A stretch of DNA of 27,311 bases, taken from Anaeromyces robustus (taxonomy: Eukaryota > Neocallimastigomycota > Neocallimastigomycetes > Neocallimastigales > Neocallimastigaceae). A program made the translations under genes and the position numbers. Of the stretch, positions 1 through 12,045 are shown one piece after another; position 1 is the stretch's first letter; every line of letters starts with the position of its first letter. The stretch lies in the NCBI GenBank assembly GCA_002104895.1, contig MCFG01000578.1, forward strand, positions 1 through 27,311. The letters are read 5' to 3'. The notes beneath the pieces are model-generated. The model was not told the origin of the DNA, did not search any database, and saw only the letters and a program-made list of their open reading frames with translations.

Positions 1-109
1 AATATAATGATTATGCGTTTATTAAATTACAAAGATAAAGATAATAATAATTTATATAAATTTTTAAAGTACATAATATTATAGAGAATGACTAAATAAA
101 TACTAAAAG

Positions 110-308
110 TATAAAATATAAAATATAAAATATAAAATATAAAATATAAAATATAAAATATAAAATATAAAATATAAAATATAAAATATAAAATATAAAA
201 TATAAAATATAAAATATAAAATATAAAATATAAAATATAAAATATAAAATATAAAATATAAAATATAAAATATAAAATATAAAATATAAAATATAAAATA
301 TAAAATAT
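110..308. repeat. TATAAAA heptamer minisatellite, about 28 copies
   Basis: An essentially perfect tandem array of the 7-bp unit tataaaa runs for about 199 bp without visible sequence variation. T and A are unevenly split between strands. The perfection of the copies suggests recent expansion. Confidence 0.9.
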
Positions 309-324
309 ATAATAAAAAATATAT

Positions 325-362
325 AATAAAATAAAATAAAATAAAATAAAATAAAATAAAAA
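325..362. repeat. AAAAT pentamer array
   Basis: About seven copies of a 5-bp aaaat unit follow the heptamer array, inside the same inverted-repeat block. It looks like a shortened derivative of the heptamer. Confidence 0.8.
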
Positions 363-540
363 AGAAAATTAAATTAATACTGAATCATCATTAAAACGTA
401 AAAGTTCAAAAGTATCAATTTTAAAACATTTTAATTCATAAATAAATTAATAAACGCATAATCTTAAAAATACTTTTGTTAACTTAGTTTTTTTTTTTTT
501 GTGTACCCTTAATATTATTATTAAAAGAATTTATGATTTT

Positions 541-710
541 AAGATATCTTTAATTTATAAATTTGTTATAATTCTTTAATAATTGAAATATTTTATATTC
601 ATTTTTTTATTCAATTACTCGCTTATATATTTATTTATTTTCTTATTAATAATTCTATTATTTATTATTAATTATTAATTATTAATTATTATTATTAATA
701 TTATTATTAA

Positions 711-769
<59 letters not shown>

Positions 770-1234
770 ATTATTATTATTATTATTAACTATTATTATT
801 ATTATTATTATTATTACTATTATTATTATTATATTTATTTATTTATTTACATAATTTTAATTATAATTATTATTATTATTATAATTTACATTTTTCCCTT
901 TTTTATGGAATAAATGTCAATTAAATTAATTATAATTAACTTTTTTTTTTTAATATATATATAATAATGAATATAGAACTATGCTATTCATTAATTTATT
1001 AATTATTTCTTGGAAATAATATTTATTTGTAAAAGAAAAGAAAAAAAAAGTGGTATTAAGAAAAAAAGTATTATATTTATATATATATTTGTTTTTATAT
1101 ATTATTATATTATTGTTATACTTTTTTTATCTTTTCTTTTTTTTTTTTTTCTTTTTCCTGTTAAATAATGATAGGAATATTAATTGTATATCTAATATTT
1201 ATTTGACTATTAATAATAAAATAAAATTTAAAAA
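541..1234. repeat. Tandem segmental duplication, unit A
   Basis: The unit starts with aagatatctttaattt, followed by an ATT microsatellite block (about 640-830), then a conserved stretch including tttttatggaataaatgtc, a T-rich tract and a tail near ataggaatattaattgt. The same order of landmarks recurs in the next unit at 1235-2020. GTG-initiated ORFs inside both units arise only because the DNA is repeated. There is no convincing coding sequence. Confidence 0.85.
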
Positions 1235-1632
1235 AAGATATCTTTAATTTATAAAATTGTTATAATTCTTTTATAATTTAAATATTTTATATTCATTTTT
1301 TATTCAATTACAATTACTCGCATATATATTTATTTATTTTTTTATTAATAATTTTATTTTTATTATTAATTATTATTAATTATTATTTATTATTAGTATT
1401 TAGTATTATTATTATTATAATTTTTATAATTTTTATTATTATAATTATTATTATTATTATTATTATTATAATTATTATTATTATATTATTATTATTATAA
1501 TTATTATTATTATTATTATTTACATCATTTTAATTATGATAATTTTTATTATTATAATTTTTATTATTTTTATTATTATTATTATTATTATTATTTACAT
1601 CATTTTAATTATGATAATTTTTATTATTATAA

Positions 1633-1676
<44 letters not shown>

Positions 1677-2020
1677 TACATTTTTTCCTTTTTTATGGAA
1701 TAAATGTCAATTAAATTAATTATAATTAACTTTTTTTTATATAAATATATATAATGAATATAGAACTATGCTATTCATTAATTTATTAATTATTTCTTTG
1801 AAAAAATATTTATTTGTAAAAGAAAAAAAAAAAAAAAAGTGGTATTAAGAAAAAAAGTATTACATCTATATACATTTTTATATATTATTATATTATTGCT
1901 ATACTTTTTTCATCTTTTCTTTTTTTTTTTTTTCTCATTCCTGTTAAATAATGATAGGAATATTAATTGTATATCTAATATTTATTTGACTATTAATAAT
2001 AAAATAAAATTTAAAAAAAA
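1235..2020. repeat. Tandem segmental duplication, unit B
   Basis: This is a second head-to-tail copy of unit A, starting at the same aagatatctttaattt motif. It is about 90 bp longer, mainly because its ATT microsatellite (about 1345-1675) has expanded. The portion matching 897-1234 is nearly identical between copies apart from homopolymer length, which suggests a fairly recent duplication. Confidence 0.85.
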
Positions 2021-2128
2021 GAAAAATAATTATTATTATATAAAAAAAATTTTTTTGATTAGTAAAAAAAAATTCTTTTAAAATAATTATTATTTATATA
2101 TTTTTTTTTTTTAAAAAAAAAAACTTAC

Positions 2129-2840
2129 ATTGTTCGTATTATTGTTATATTGATTTTTAAATATATTATTATTTTCATTATATTTGAATAAACCATAATT
2201 ATCATTAACTTCTAAATTAATTAAATGTTGATCGTCATAGTTGCAATTATAGTAAGTGGTATTATTACTTCTTGGAAGAGTAGTTACTTTACTTTGAGAT
2301 AAATCTAAAATTACATTATTATTAAAATAATAATATAAAATAATAAAATTATATATATTATATATTAATTAGTATAATCAATTTAGAGATAAATATAATA
2401 CACTAATTCATTATATTAATAACTCCATTTTTTATTACCACTACTATAATTAGTATTAACTCTGGTATATCCTATAGAACGACTTCTACTTCTATTTTTC
2501 TTACTACTATTTGAATTAGAGTTATAAGCAATGGCACCTAATTTTTCCCTTAAATCAATACGAATAAACAATAAATCTAACAAGAAAATTAAACCTAATG
2601 CTGCTTTAGCTCTCCAAACAATACTTTTTATTCCTTTTAAAATCGGTGGATGATAGAAGAAACATACAATTGAAGTTAAAAAGTAGATTAAAGCAACTAT
2701 TTTAATATTAATATTAATTTAATTATATATTTAATAAATGAATATTAGTTTTTTTTTGTAATTTAAAAAAAATATTATAATATTAATTATAAATACGTTT
2801 TCATTATTATAAATACGTTTTCATTATTATAAATACGTTT

Positions 2841-2888
<48 letters not shown>

Positions 2889-3591
2889 TATTATTATTAT
2901 TCTATTATTATTATTATTATTATTATTATTAGATTTAAAATAATAAGGATATATTACCAATAAACATTCTTGTTAATGTACTATTTAACATAGTTGATAA
3001 GATATCTTTACTTATACCATTATTATTTGATTGTTCAATAAAAGCTTTAATAATTAAATACATAAAAATAACTTCAACTAAAGCCAAAGGTAGAAAAGTT
3101 AAACCTTGTAAATGAGATCCTGCACTACTTGTTCTACCAATAATTGTTACTGCGGCTATTATAAAACGAACAATTAAATTATATACAAATAAAATTTTCA
3201 TAATATATTCCCAGTATTTTTTTTCTAATTCATTTACAACAGTTTTTAATTTTATATATGAAATATAAACATAACCATATTCATTTAAATGCCAAAAAAT
3301 TGCTTCTATCCATTTAAGTTGTAAAACATAATCAATAGTAAAATAAACTCTAAAAATATCAAATATACTAGTTAAAGTAACAGCAACAAAACCACTAAAT
3401 GAAACATGTACTAAATGTTTCCAAAGTTTTCCATCTCCAACAATAAAATAGGTATATAAAATTAAGAAAAAACTTAAACTTGGTGTATAATATTGAGTTT
3501 TATTAACATGGTCTAATAATTCTACTGTAACATTAAGAAAAACTTCACCTACATTATCAATTGGTTTTGTTTTAAGATTTGCTCCGAACAT
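2129..3591 (-). CDS. Multi-membrane-segment protein, spliced, 3' end unresolved
   Basis: Function unknown. Exon 1 (3591-2958) starts at an ATG in context aaatATG and encodes about 211 residues beginning MFGANLKTKPID. I infer introns at 2957-2697 and 2438-2305, both with gtaata donors and TAG acceptors and both in phase 1. Exon 2 is 2696-2439 and exon 3 is 2304-2129, ending at a strong gtaagt donor, giving 356 codons. Hydrophobic spans lie near residues 39-55, 63-88, 130-150 and 163-186, with two more in exon 2, so about six membrane helices are likely. Exon 2 then has a Ser/Arg-rich basic stretch (KKNRSRSRS), and exon 3 is Asn-rich, suggesting a cytosolic tail. No next exon is convincing below 2129, where the duplicated AT block begins. 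Read-through of the donor would stop within about 12 codons. It may be a receptor-like or transporter-like membrane protein, but no diagnostic motif is visible. Confidence 0.7.
2791..2850. repeat. Three perfect copies of a 20-bp unit inside an intron
   Basis: The 20-mer aaatacgttttcattattat occurs three times head to tail, and its 3' end passes directly into an ATT microsatellite running to about 2930. Both arrays lie inside the first inferred intron of the membrane-protein gene (2697-2957). Confidence 0.9.
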
Positions 3592-4018
3592 ATTTAATTA
3601 TTTTTATTGTAAGAATAATAAGATGAAATATATATTTACTGTAAATATTTTATATATGTATATTTTTTTTTTTGACTTTTTAAAAATATAAAGAATAAAA
3701 AAAATATGGTATGTTGTTTATATATTATAAAACAAATATTTTTTTTTTTTTGTATTTAATATATTATTATTATTATTATTATTATATATTATTGTATAAA
3801 TAATAATAATATATTTTTAAAAAGATAAAACTTTTTTTTTCTATTCAGTTATTCTTTTTTTTTTATTTTGAAGAAATATAACACATTCTATATTGATATT
3901 TAAAATGAAAATTGATTAAAATATTTGAAAAAAAAAGTATTTTTTGTATTTATATATATGTTTTTTCTCTATAATTATTTTTATAATAATTTAATATTTT
4001 ATTTTTTATTTTTTACAA

Positions 4019-4049
<31 letters not shown>

Positions 4050-6386
4050 ATAAAGTTTTTATTAATAATATTAATTTTCAATCTTTTTTAAATTAAAAAT
4101 GATTTTAATTATATAATAGTTTTTTTTTATTTTAATTAAAATTATATATTTTTAAAAAAAATTAATAAAATTAATAATATAAAAAAACATGATATTTATT
4201 TACAATATAAAATTTTATAATAATAATAGAAAATTTAATATAAATAATATTAAACTTTTTTTTTTTGCCAGTGTTGAAAACTCTTTTCATTATTATTAAA
4301 TAATATAAATAAAATTCATTTAATTATAATTATTATTATTTTTTTTATTTTATTTTTTATTCATTCATTTTTTTTTTCATTTCTTATATTTTATTTTTTT
4401 TTTAATATATTTAATATATTATATATTCATTAAGTTTAAATTTGTTATTGGTTCTATAAAAAAACGTCTCAAATAATCCGTTAAATAATAATAAAAATTA
4501 TAATATTGTTTTTTAATAAATAATAATAGTAAAATATAAATATAATAAAAATTAATAATTAATAATAAAAATTATGATAAAATATAATAAAGGAATAAAT
4601 ATATATTTTTTATTTTATATTAAATTATCATAGTTTTTTATTTTTTATTTATATAAATAAGTATATTATATTTATTATTATTAATTATTTTATAATATTC
4701 ATAATTATTTAATAATTTCTCTTTTATTATCTCTACTCTCCTTTTTTTTTTATATAATCAATATGAAAAATAATGATTATATAAAAAATAAAATATATAT
4801 CTTTTATTATATGAATAAACTTTTAGAAAACTAACTACTATGTTAATGAACTAATTATATTGAAAATAAAAAATTCCAATATAATCGAAGGTAATAATAT
4901 TTTTTTTATTATTACAAAAAGTGAATAAGATTGCCATATATTTTAATTTTTATTAAAATAAAATTTAAATTTTATTTTATATATAATTTTTTTTTTTTTA
5001 AATATATTGTGTGGTAATTAATTTATATTGGTTTATATTTACTTATATTCTTTATCTTTAATAATAAAAGTAATTTGTTAGAACAATAAAATTTAAATTT
5101 AATGGCGAATTAATAGATTTGAATTTTATTCATTATAAAATATAAAAGAAAAAAGAAAGGAAAAATAATAACTTTATTAATTATAAAAATTTATAAAAAA
5201 AAATTATGACATTTGGTAATAATTATAGAAGTATTATATAAAATTTTATATTTTAAGCTAAAGTTTTAATAAAAAAAAATAATAAGAGATTTTCAAATTA
5301 TAATTTCATTTTTCTCTTTTCTTTTTATTTTTTTATGTTTTATCTTTTACAAAAGATAAAACAAGAAATAATAAAAATCATAGTATTAATGGAAAATTAA
5401 AGATATAAATTAATACTTCAGTAAAAATTTTAACAATATTCTATTATGTATTAATAAAACTTTATATATATATATATATTATTTACACTTTATTTTTACT
5501 TTTATATTGTAAAATATAAAACATTATTTTCAAAACAATATTTAGTAATAATATTCTTAAAACAATTATTTATTTATATGTTTTATTGTTTTATTATATT
5601 ACTTTTTCTATTATATGGAAAAAAATTATATATATATTTAATATTCATATTTGTATTATTATTACAGAATTAGATTTAATATTCATCATTATTAATATAT
5701 ATATATATAATCTTTTTTTTTTTTAATAATTAATTCAATGAAATATAAATATTTTATAAAAAAAATCACTTGTACCACCATAGATCGATCTATAATAAAT
5801 TATTTAATAATTTTTTATAGATTTATTGTATATATAAACATTAATATAAAAATATTTTTAGGTAAAAATATCTTAATATTTATTTTTTTTTAAAAAAAAA
5901 TTATTGTTTTTTTAATATAAATTTTATATATATATATATATTTAAAAATAATGTGTAAAAAAGAAAAACTTAAATCATTATAGAATTTATTAAAAACAAT
6001 ATAAACTTTTTAAATTATTAAAAAATAAATAATAAATTAATAAATTATTTTTTTAATAAATGGAAAAAATATTTATATATAATCTCAGTTTTAATAATAA
6101 TAATGAAATGAATAAGTAAATATGTAAATAAGTAAATAAGTAAATAAGTAATAGTATCGATATAATATCATTGATTTTATTATTTTATATAAAATAATAT
6201 TTTGTTAAAGTTTTATTATACGTGTAATACTGAATTAAACTTGGGTTTTTTTATATTATGTTTATTATTATTATTATATAAATATAATATAAATAAATAA
6301 AATAAAGAAGGATAAAGTAAAAGGAAAAGAGGAATATTTAAAATCATAGAAAAATAAAATTATTACTATTATTAATATTTTAAGTC
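3592..6386. other. Gene-free AT-rich intergenic region
   Basis: I see no supported gene here on either strand. The stretch consists of poly-A and poly-T runs and short AT repeats. A perfect 14-bp palindrome atagatcgatctat lies at 5780-5793. The region must hold the promoters of the divergent flanking genes, but no specific element can be assigned. Confidence 0.6.
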
Positions 6387-8181
6387 ATGGTTAAATTATT
6401 AAGAAGAAGAAAAATTATAATATTAATTAAAAGAAGAAATGCTATAATATATATTCCTTTAATTTTTATTTTTTTATCTTTTTATCATTTTAATAAAAAA
6501 ATAAAATTACAAAATTATGACGTAAATGATTATTCTAAATATAGTGATGAAAATGAATTTAATGATGTAGATGAAGTGATATTGGAAATTGAGCAAAATG
6601 AAGATAATAATTTTAATGGTAATGATTTTGTTATTGAGAAATATGAAAATAATAATAATAATAAATTAAATTTACATTATTATGGAAATGGAAATGGAAA
6701 TAGAAATGAAAATCATCTTAAAATGTTAGAAAATGAAATAGATTATAATTATAGATATAAAGGTGAAGATCTTGAACCTGAATGGGAATGGGTTAAAAAT
6801 ATTTCTATTGTCTATACTTGGGTAGATGGTTCAGATATTAATTATATAGATTTAAAATCAAAATATAATAGTGGATATAGAAATGTTACAAGTTATGAGC
6901 GTTCTGCCGATGAATTACGTTATTCATTACGTTCATTAGAAAAATATTTACCTTGGCATCATGGTACAATTTATATTGTTACAACTCAACAAATTCCTTT
7001 ATGGTTAAATATTGAACATCCTCGAATTAAAATGATTTATCATAATGAAATTATTCCTGAACATATTTATCCAACATTTGATTTCAATACTATAGAATTA
7101 TTCCTTGATAAAATACCAGGAATTACAGAACGTTTTATTTATTTTAAGGATAATTTATTTTTAAATAATTATATCCATCCTTCCTTTTTTTTTACAAGTC
7201 ATAATTTTTATCCAAAAATTTATCAACGTAATATCCCTGATCTTTCACAAGAAAAAATTGAAAAAATTATTGTCGAGAATAAAAATGATGAAATTAATGA
7301 AGCAACAAAATATTTTACTAGACAATTAATTAGAGAATATTTTGATCCTGAATTTCAATATCATGATTTATTTTATATGTGTCATACCTTTTATCGTGAT
7401 CTATTTGAACCTTTTCGTCAATTATTTAAAAAGGAATTACTTAATAATATCACCGATCGTTTAAGAAATCCTTATAAATATCAAATTATTTATCTTTATC
7501 AAACTTTTTTACAGTATGCTAGTCAACATAAAGAATTTCCACAGAAATTTGGAGGTCAAGGAAAAGTTCAAAAATTTAATTATAATTTAAATGATGATGC
7601 TAATTCTAAAAATAAAGATAATAAAATTAATAATAGTGAGATTACTATTACTCAAGGAAAAATATTAATTCCAAATCGTACTATAGAAAAATATTCTTAT
7701 AAAATTATTCCTGCTATTATTGGTGATACCTTTATAAGATATGGAGGTATTACCAATAATATGAAAATTAATCAAAAATATTTTGATGTTAGTAATATAA
7801 TAAATTCTAATATTTTAATGTTTAATTTTAATGGTGCTTATACGGATAATAAAATTATGTATCAATTAATGGATTATATGATGAATAAATATTCTGAACC
7901 TTCAAGTTTTGAAAAACAACATTATATTGAATTAGAAAAGGAAATTCAACCTATTTTAAAAGATTTTGATAAATTTTTATCTTACATTACAAATGATAAT
8001 TCTGAAACTTATTATCAAGAAAATAAAAAAAAATTTAATGAAATTCTTTATGATTACAAATTAAAAATTATAGAAGACTATATGAATCATCATAAAGATT
8101 TAAAATCATCATCATTATTATCATCTGATAATGAAGATATCAGTGATGATAATGATAATACTTATATTGTTTTCGATAATG

Positions 8182-8214
<33 letters not shown>

Positions 8215-8217
8215 GTC

Positions 8218-8251
<34 letters not shown>

Positions 8252-8264
8252 AAGAATTAATTCT

Positions 8265-8343
<79 letters not shown>

Positions 8344-9416
8344 TAAGTATAAGAGAGAAGAAAGAGCTTAATTTACTTTTAAATTTTGATGGATATAATC
8401 AATTAGAAGATCAATGGAAATGGATATCAGAAGATTTAGCTTTTATATATATTATTGATAATACAGAAGATCAAACTTCAGAAATAAAAGGATTAAAATA
8501 TTCTTTACGTTCCATAAATAAATATTTAAAATGGTTTAAAGGATACGTTTATATTATTACTATGGCAGAAGAAAAAGATGAATTTTCTTGGTTAAATAAA
8601 GAAAATACAAAAATTAAAATAATTTATCAAAACGATATTATACCAGAAAAGGCTTATCATTCTCATAATAAACATATTATAGAAATGTATTTAGATAAAA
8701 TACCAGGATTATCAGAAAGATTTATTTATCTTCAACCTCATCATTATTTTATAAATAATGTACATCCTCAATTTTTTTTTAATGAAGAATTTTATCCTAA
8801 ATATAATTTTGAACAACCTTTATCCGAAAAAAAATTAAAATATATAAAAACAAAAGATAAATCTTTTTATTATACCTATTCCATTATTATGGATTATTTT
8901 AGTAAAACTTATATTAATTCTTATAGGTATTTAAAAGATGCTCCTTGTCCTCTTTATCGTGATTTATTTGAACCTTCACGTCAACTTTATGATGAATATG
9001 TTCAGGAAACTCTAAATCATAAATATCCAAATATATCGGATTTCTTACCATTATATATGGTAGCTACTTATAATGTTTATGGTACCGATCAACCTTATTA
9101 TCCTGAATTTGTTACTGGTTTTGGAAAAATAAGACAAGCAAAATTACCACAACTAAGAAGAGAAAATAAATCCATTAATTATTACGGATATGATATTACT
9201 TCACCTATTATTTCATACTATACTATTATGAATAACATTAAGTTTGGTAAATATAATGTAAGAAATAGAAAAATTATTCAAAAAATAAAAAATTCATCTC
9301 ATTTATTTGTTAGTCTTGATTTAAACCATATAAATAATTTAAAATCTAATGTTATAAATAAAATTTTTATATTAATAAGTTCTTTATATAATGAAAAGTC
9401 ATGGTTTGAAAAATAA
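6387..9416 (+). CDS. Stealth-family phosphotransferase with two Stealth units
   Basis: This 1009-residue intronless ORF encodes a predicted sugar-phosphate transferase of the Stealth family, related to GlcNAc-1-phosphotransferase and capsule phosphotransferases. A hydrophobic segment at about residues 19-36 after a basic start suggests a type II anchor in the Golgi. An acidic Asn-rich stem follows. Unit 1 shows CR1 (IVYTWVDGSD, 141-150), CR2 (from about 172, ELRYSLRSLEKYLPWH and following) and CR3 (from about 332, CHTFYRDLFEPFRQL). A 24-Asn run (628-651) links to unit 2. Unit 2 has recognisable CR2 (KYSLRSINKYLKWF) and CR3 (CPLYRDLFEPSRQLY), but its CR1 counterpart at about 686-694 reads FIYIIDNTE, without WVDGS. 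Unit 1 is therefore the likely catalytic half and unit 2 a degenerate one. The acceptor sugar cannot be read from sequence. Confidence 0.9.
8268..8339 (+). repeat. In-frame AAT trinucleotide run encoding Asn24
   Basis: Twenty-four consecutive AAT codons lie within the linker between the two Stealth units, preceded by imperfect GAT/AAT (Asp-Asn) repeats from about 8110. An uninterrupted AAT run of this length is likely to vary in length between strains. The reading frame continues intact on both sides. Confidence 0.95.
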
Positions 9417-10727
9417 TATAACTAAAGAAAAAAAAAAAAAAAAAAACATTTATTAATAAATTCTTTATATATAATAAAATAAAATAAAATATTATAATAT
9501 ATAATAGTATATATGATATTATTATTAATCAATAAAATATATTATCAACCGATTAATATCGATAGTATAGAATACTTATGTATTATATTTATTAATTTTT
9601 TTTTCTAAATTTTTAAAATGATATTTATTAATTTATTATACATAAAAAAAATTTTTATGTATTTATATAAATATATATTTATATATATAATAAAAGAAAT
9701 AGAAATCTAGTATAAAATTTTTCATATATATTTAAATATTTATTATATATTAATTAAATAATTATTTAATTTATTTTTTTAATTTATTTTTCTTTTTATT
9801 ATAAATGTTTATGACAGAAAATTTAAAAAACTACAAGATTAATAATCATTATTATTAGAAAATGTACCATATTTTATTGTTCTTATATATATATAATATT
9901 TTATCCTAGTTATAAATATTAAAAGATTATTTATTTTTTGTTTAATTCTTATTTACTTCTTTTTTTTTTTTTTGTTTTTTTTTTTAATATTATCTCATAT
10001 TTACTTATTTCAGTACTACATATAAAAAACCAGTCAGATGAATTATACTTTTATATTGAGTATTTCTCTCAACTGTTTCGTTCATTATTTTATCATTTTA
10101 TATGAATTAGTTTTTATAATTTTGATAATTTATATACGTAATTTTCTTTTTTTTATATTTTAAAAATATAAATAAACATTTTCATTTCCTTATTTGGTAT
10201 AGTAATTTTTCATAAATATGAAAAATCTAAAAATCCTTTTTTGACTTTATAAAACTATTTTGCTAAAAATACTTTCTTGTAATGTAATATCTTTTTACTT
10301 TTTTAATAACTTCTTCAAAAAGAATAAATGATTTTTTTTAATCTTTTTTCTCATTAAATAATAATTTATTTATATTTAGTAATATAATATTTATAATTTT
10401 CTTTTATATATAGAATAAATATTCAAAAGAATAAATATATATATATTGAAATATATATAATATATTATTAATTTCTTATATGTTCTTATGTTCTATATAT
10501 TGTTGTAGTATTTTTGAATTTATTATTTTATTTTTTCATTAAATATTAACAAATTGTATTAAATAAAGTATGTTTGTTTAATAACGATATATAATAATTT
10601 TCATTTATTTTGAAATTAATGTTACTTTTTTTTTAAAAAAAAAAAAAAAAAAAACACGACAAACAATCAAAAATGAAAAATATATTATATATCATTATTA
10701 AATAATTTTCATTTTTTCTTCCTTTTT
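9417..10727. other. Gene-free AT-rich intergenic region
   Basis: It starts with an A-rich tract just after the Stealth stop, probably part of that gene's 3' end. No ORF, splice-linked exon or structured element that I can support was found on either strand. The flanking genes converge here. Confidence 0.6.
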
Positions 10728-11144
10728 TTAAAGTTCTTTCATTTCTATACTATAATTTATATTGATATTATGGATGTCACAATAACTAGATATGAATAAA
10801 CTATTTCCAGGCTCTACTTCAACGGTTTTATTTATTTGTATATCATTAGTTGATTGATAAGCATTTGAAAATTTAATGAAAGGATATGTTTTTATATCAT
10901 ATTTATTATAATCATTATAATTTACAGAGGAAAACTCGTTATGTTGATTTGAATTTTCTAATACAATACAAAATGGATAATAATAAGTATCATTTGCAAC
11001 TCTATTCCATATCCCACAAGCATAAGATATAGAACTTAAATATATTTTTTTAGTAATATTACTATTATTAGTATAAAGTATATCATAATATTGACCTTTG
11101 TTATTAGGAAACCTTGATACTATAATATAACTATTCATTACCAT
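10728..11144 (-). CDS. Small unidentified protein, paralogue 1
   Basis: This 138-residue protein has no signal peptide or membrane segment. I do not recognise the family. It aligns along most of its length with the protein at 12042-12419. The shared features are the start MNSYIIVS, a central KYDIK.YPF..FSN.YQ motif and a C-terminal block NDI.INKTVEVEPGNSL ending in a short strand and KEL. The alternation of hydrophobic and polar residues suggests a mostly beta fold. Alignment with the paralogue favours the third codon (Met3) as the real start, which would give 136 residues. Relative to the paralogue it has a few short insertions in the middle (around YNDYN) and near the C-terminus. Confidence 0.75.
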   Translation of the reverse strand: MVMNSYIIVSRFPNNKGQYYDILYTNNSNITKKIYLSSISYACGIWNRVANDTYYYPFCIVLENSNQHNEFSSVNYNDYNKYDIKTYPFIKFSNAYQSTNDIQINKTVEVEPGNSLFISSYCDIHNININYSIEMKEL

Positions 11145-11225
11145 TGAGGATTTTTATAAAAGTATTATAAAAATTAAATATTTTTTAAATATAAATAGTT
11201 TTTCTTTTTTTATTACTATTATGAT

Positions 11226-11277
11226 TATTAATTACTACTGTGTAAAATTTTTTTTTCAAATACAGTAGTAATTAATA
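11226..11277. repeat. Perfect 16-bp inverted repeat with 20-nt loop
   Basis: Arms tattaattactactgt (11226-11241) and acagtagtaattaata (11262-11277) are exactly complementary. The loop is T-rich and ends in ttcaaat. It lies just upstream of paralogue 1 on the minus strand. It shares the 12-mer ttcaaatacagt with the hairpin at 14088-14134, suggesting a small repeat family or a common regulatory or RNA structure. Confidence 0.8.
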
Positions 11278-11926
11278 TTTTTATATTTAAATTAAATATA
11301 AAATTATAAATTAAATTAAAAATTCATTATAGATTAAAAATAATGAATTTAAAATTAAATTATTTCATTATATAAATAATTTAATTTCCATTTAACATAG
11401 AAATATGCAATACTTATGATATTCATTTGAAAGTATATTTATATAGTAAAATTTTTTTAATGTTTAAAAAATATACCCTTTATTTTATATTGTTAAGTGT
11501 TTAATTAGTTTGATATATCAAAGATATTATAATAATAATACATTACAATTAAAATCATTTCATTTTCCAATATATAAATAAAAAAATTTTTTTTCTTTTC
11601 ATTATATTTTCACTTCATTTTATTATTTTTAACAAATATAATTTTTTATTCATAGACATTTTACCAATATTTCTTCAAAAGCTTATTTCACTATACACTA
11701 ACAAAAAATTAAATATTATTTTTCCTAGTATTAATTTTTTTTATATCTTTTATACCATCTAAACTTCTAATTATCTAGTAAAATTTAATATTATTATTTA
11801 ATAGAATATATAATTTATTTATTTTATTTTGATTAAAATAAATATATAAATAAATTACTTTATATAAAAACATATTAAAAATAATAATTATATAATAATT
11901 TTCCTTATATATTTTGAAGAGTAGTG

Positions 11927-11957
<31 letters not shown>

Positions 11958-12003
11958 ATGTAAATAACATGTGATGAATAATTAAAAAAGAAAAATATCT
12001 CTA

Positions 12004-12041
<38 letters not shown>
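11278..12041. other. Spacer between the two small paralogous genes
   Basis: No gene is seen. It contains long poly-T/poly-A runs (around 11931-11958) and an ATT microsatellite (about 12009-12043) abutting the stop codon of the upstream paralogue. Confidence 0.6.

Positions 12042-12045
<4 letters not shown>

Larger units (their letters stand above)
9..463. repeat. Inverted-repeat-bounded AT-rich block (MITE-like)
   Basis: The 17-mer gattatgcgtttattaa at 9-25 recurs as its exact reverse complement at 447-463. Allowing one mismatch, the arms extend inwards to about 21 nt. The 420-bp interior holds a heptamer array and a pentamer array and no ORF. The arrangement resembles a small non-autonomous DNA element, but I could not identify a target-site duplication, so it could also be a chance or recombination-derived inverted repeat. 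Confidence 0.45.

Noticed and set aside
1050-2081. Two similar Phe/Leu/Tyr-rich ORFs that look like paralogous membrane proteins
   Set aside because: Both begin at GTG in a eukaryotic context and consist of translated T-runs and AT repeats. Their similarity comes from the underlying DNA duplication.
8131-8346. Met/Ile-rich ORF inside the Stealth gene
   Set aside because: It is the +1-frame reading of the GAT/AAT repeat that encodes the Asp/Asn linker.
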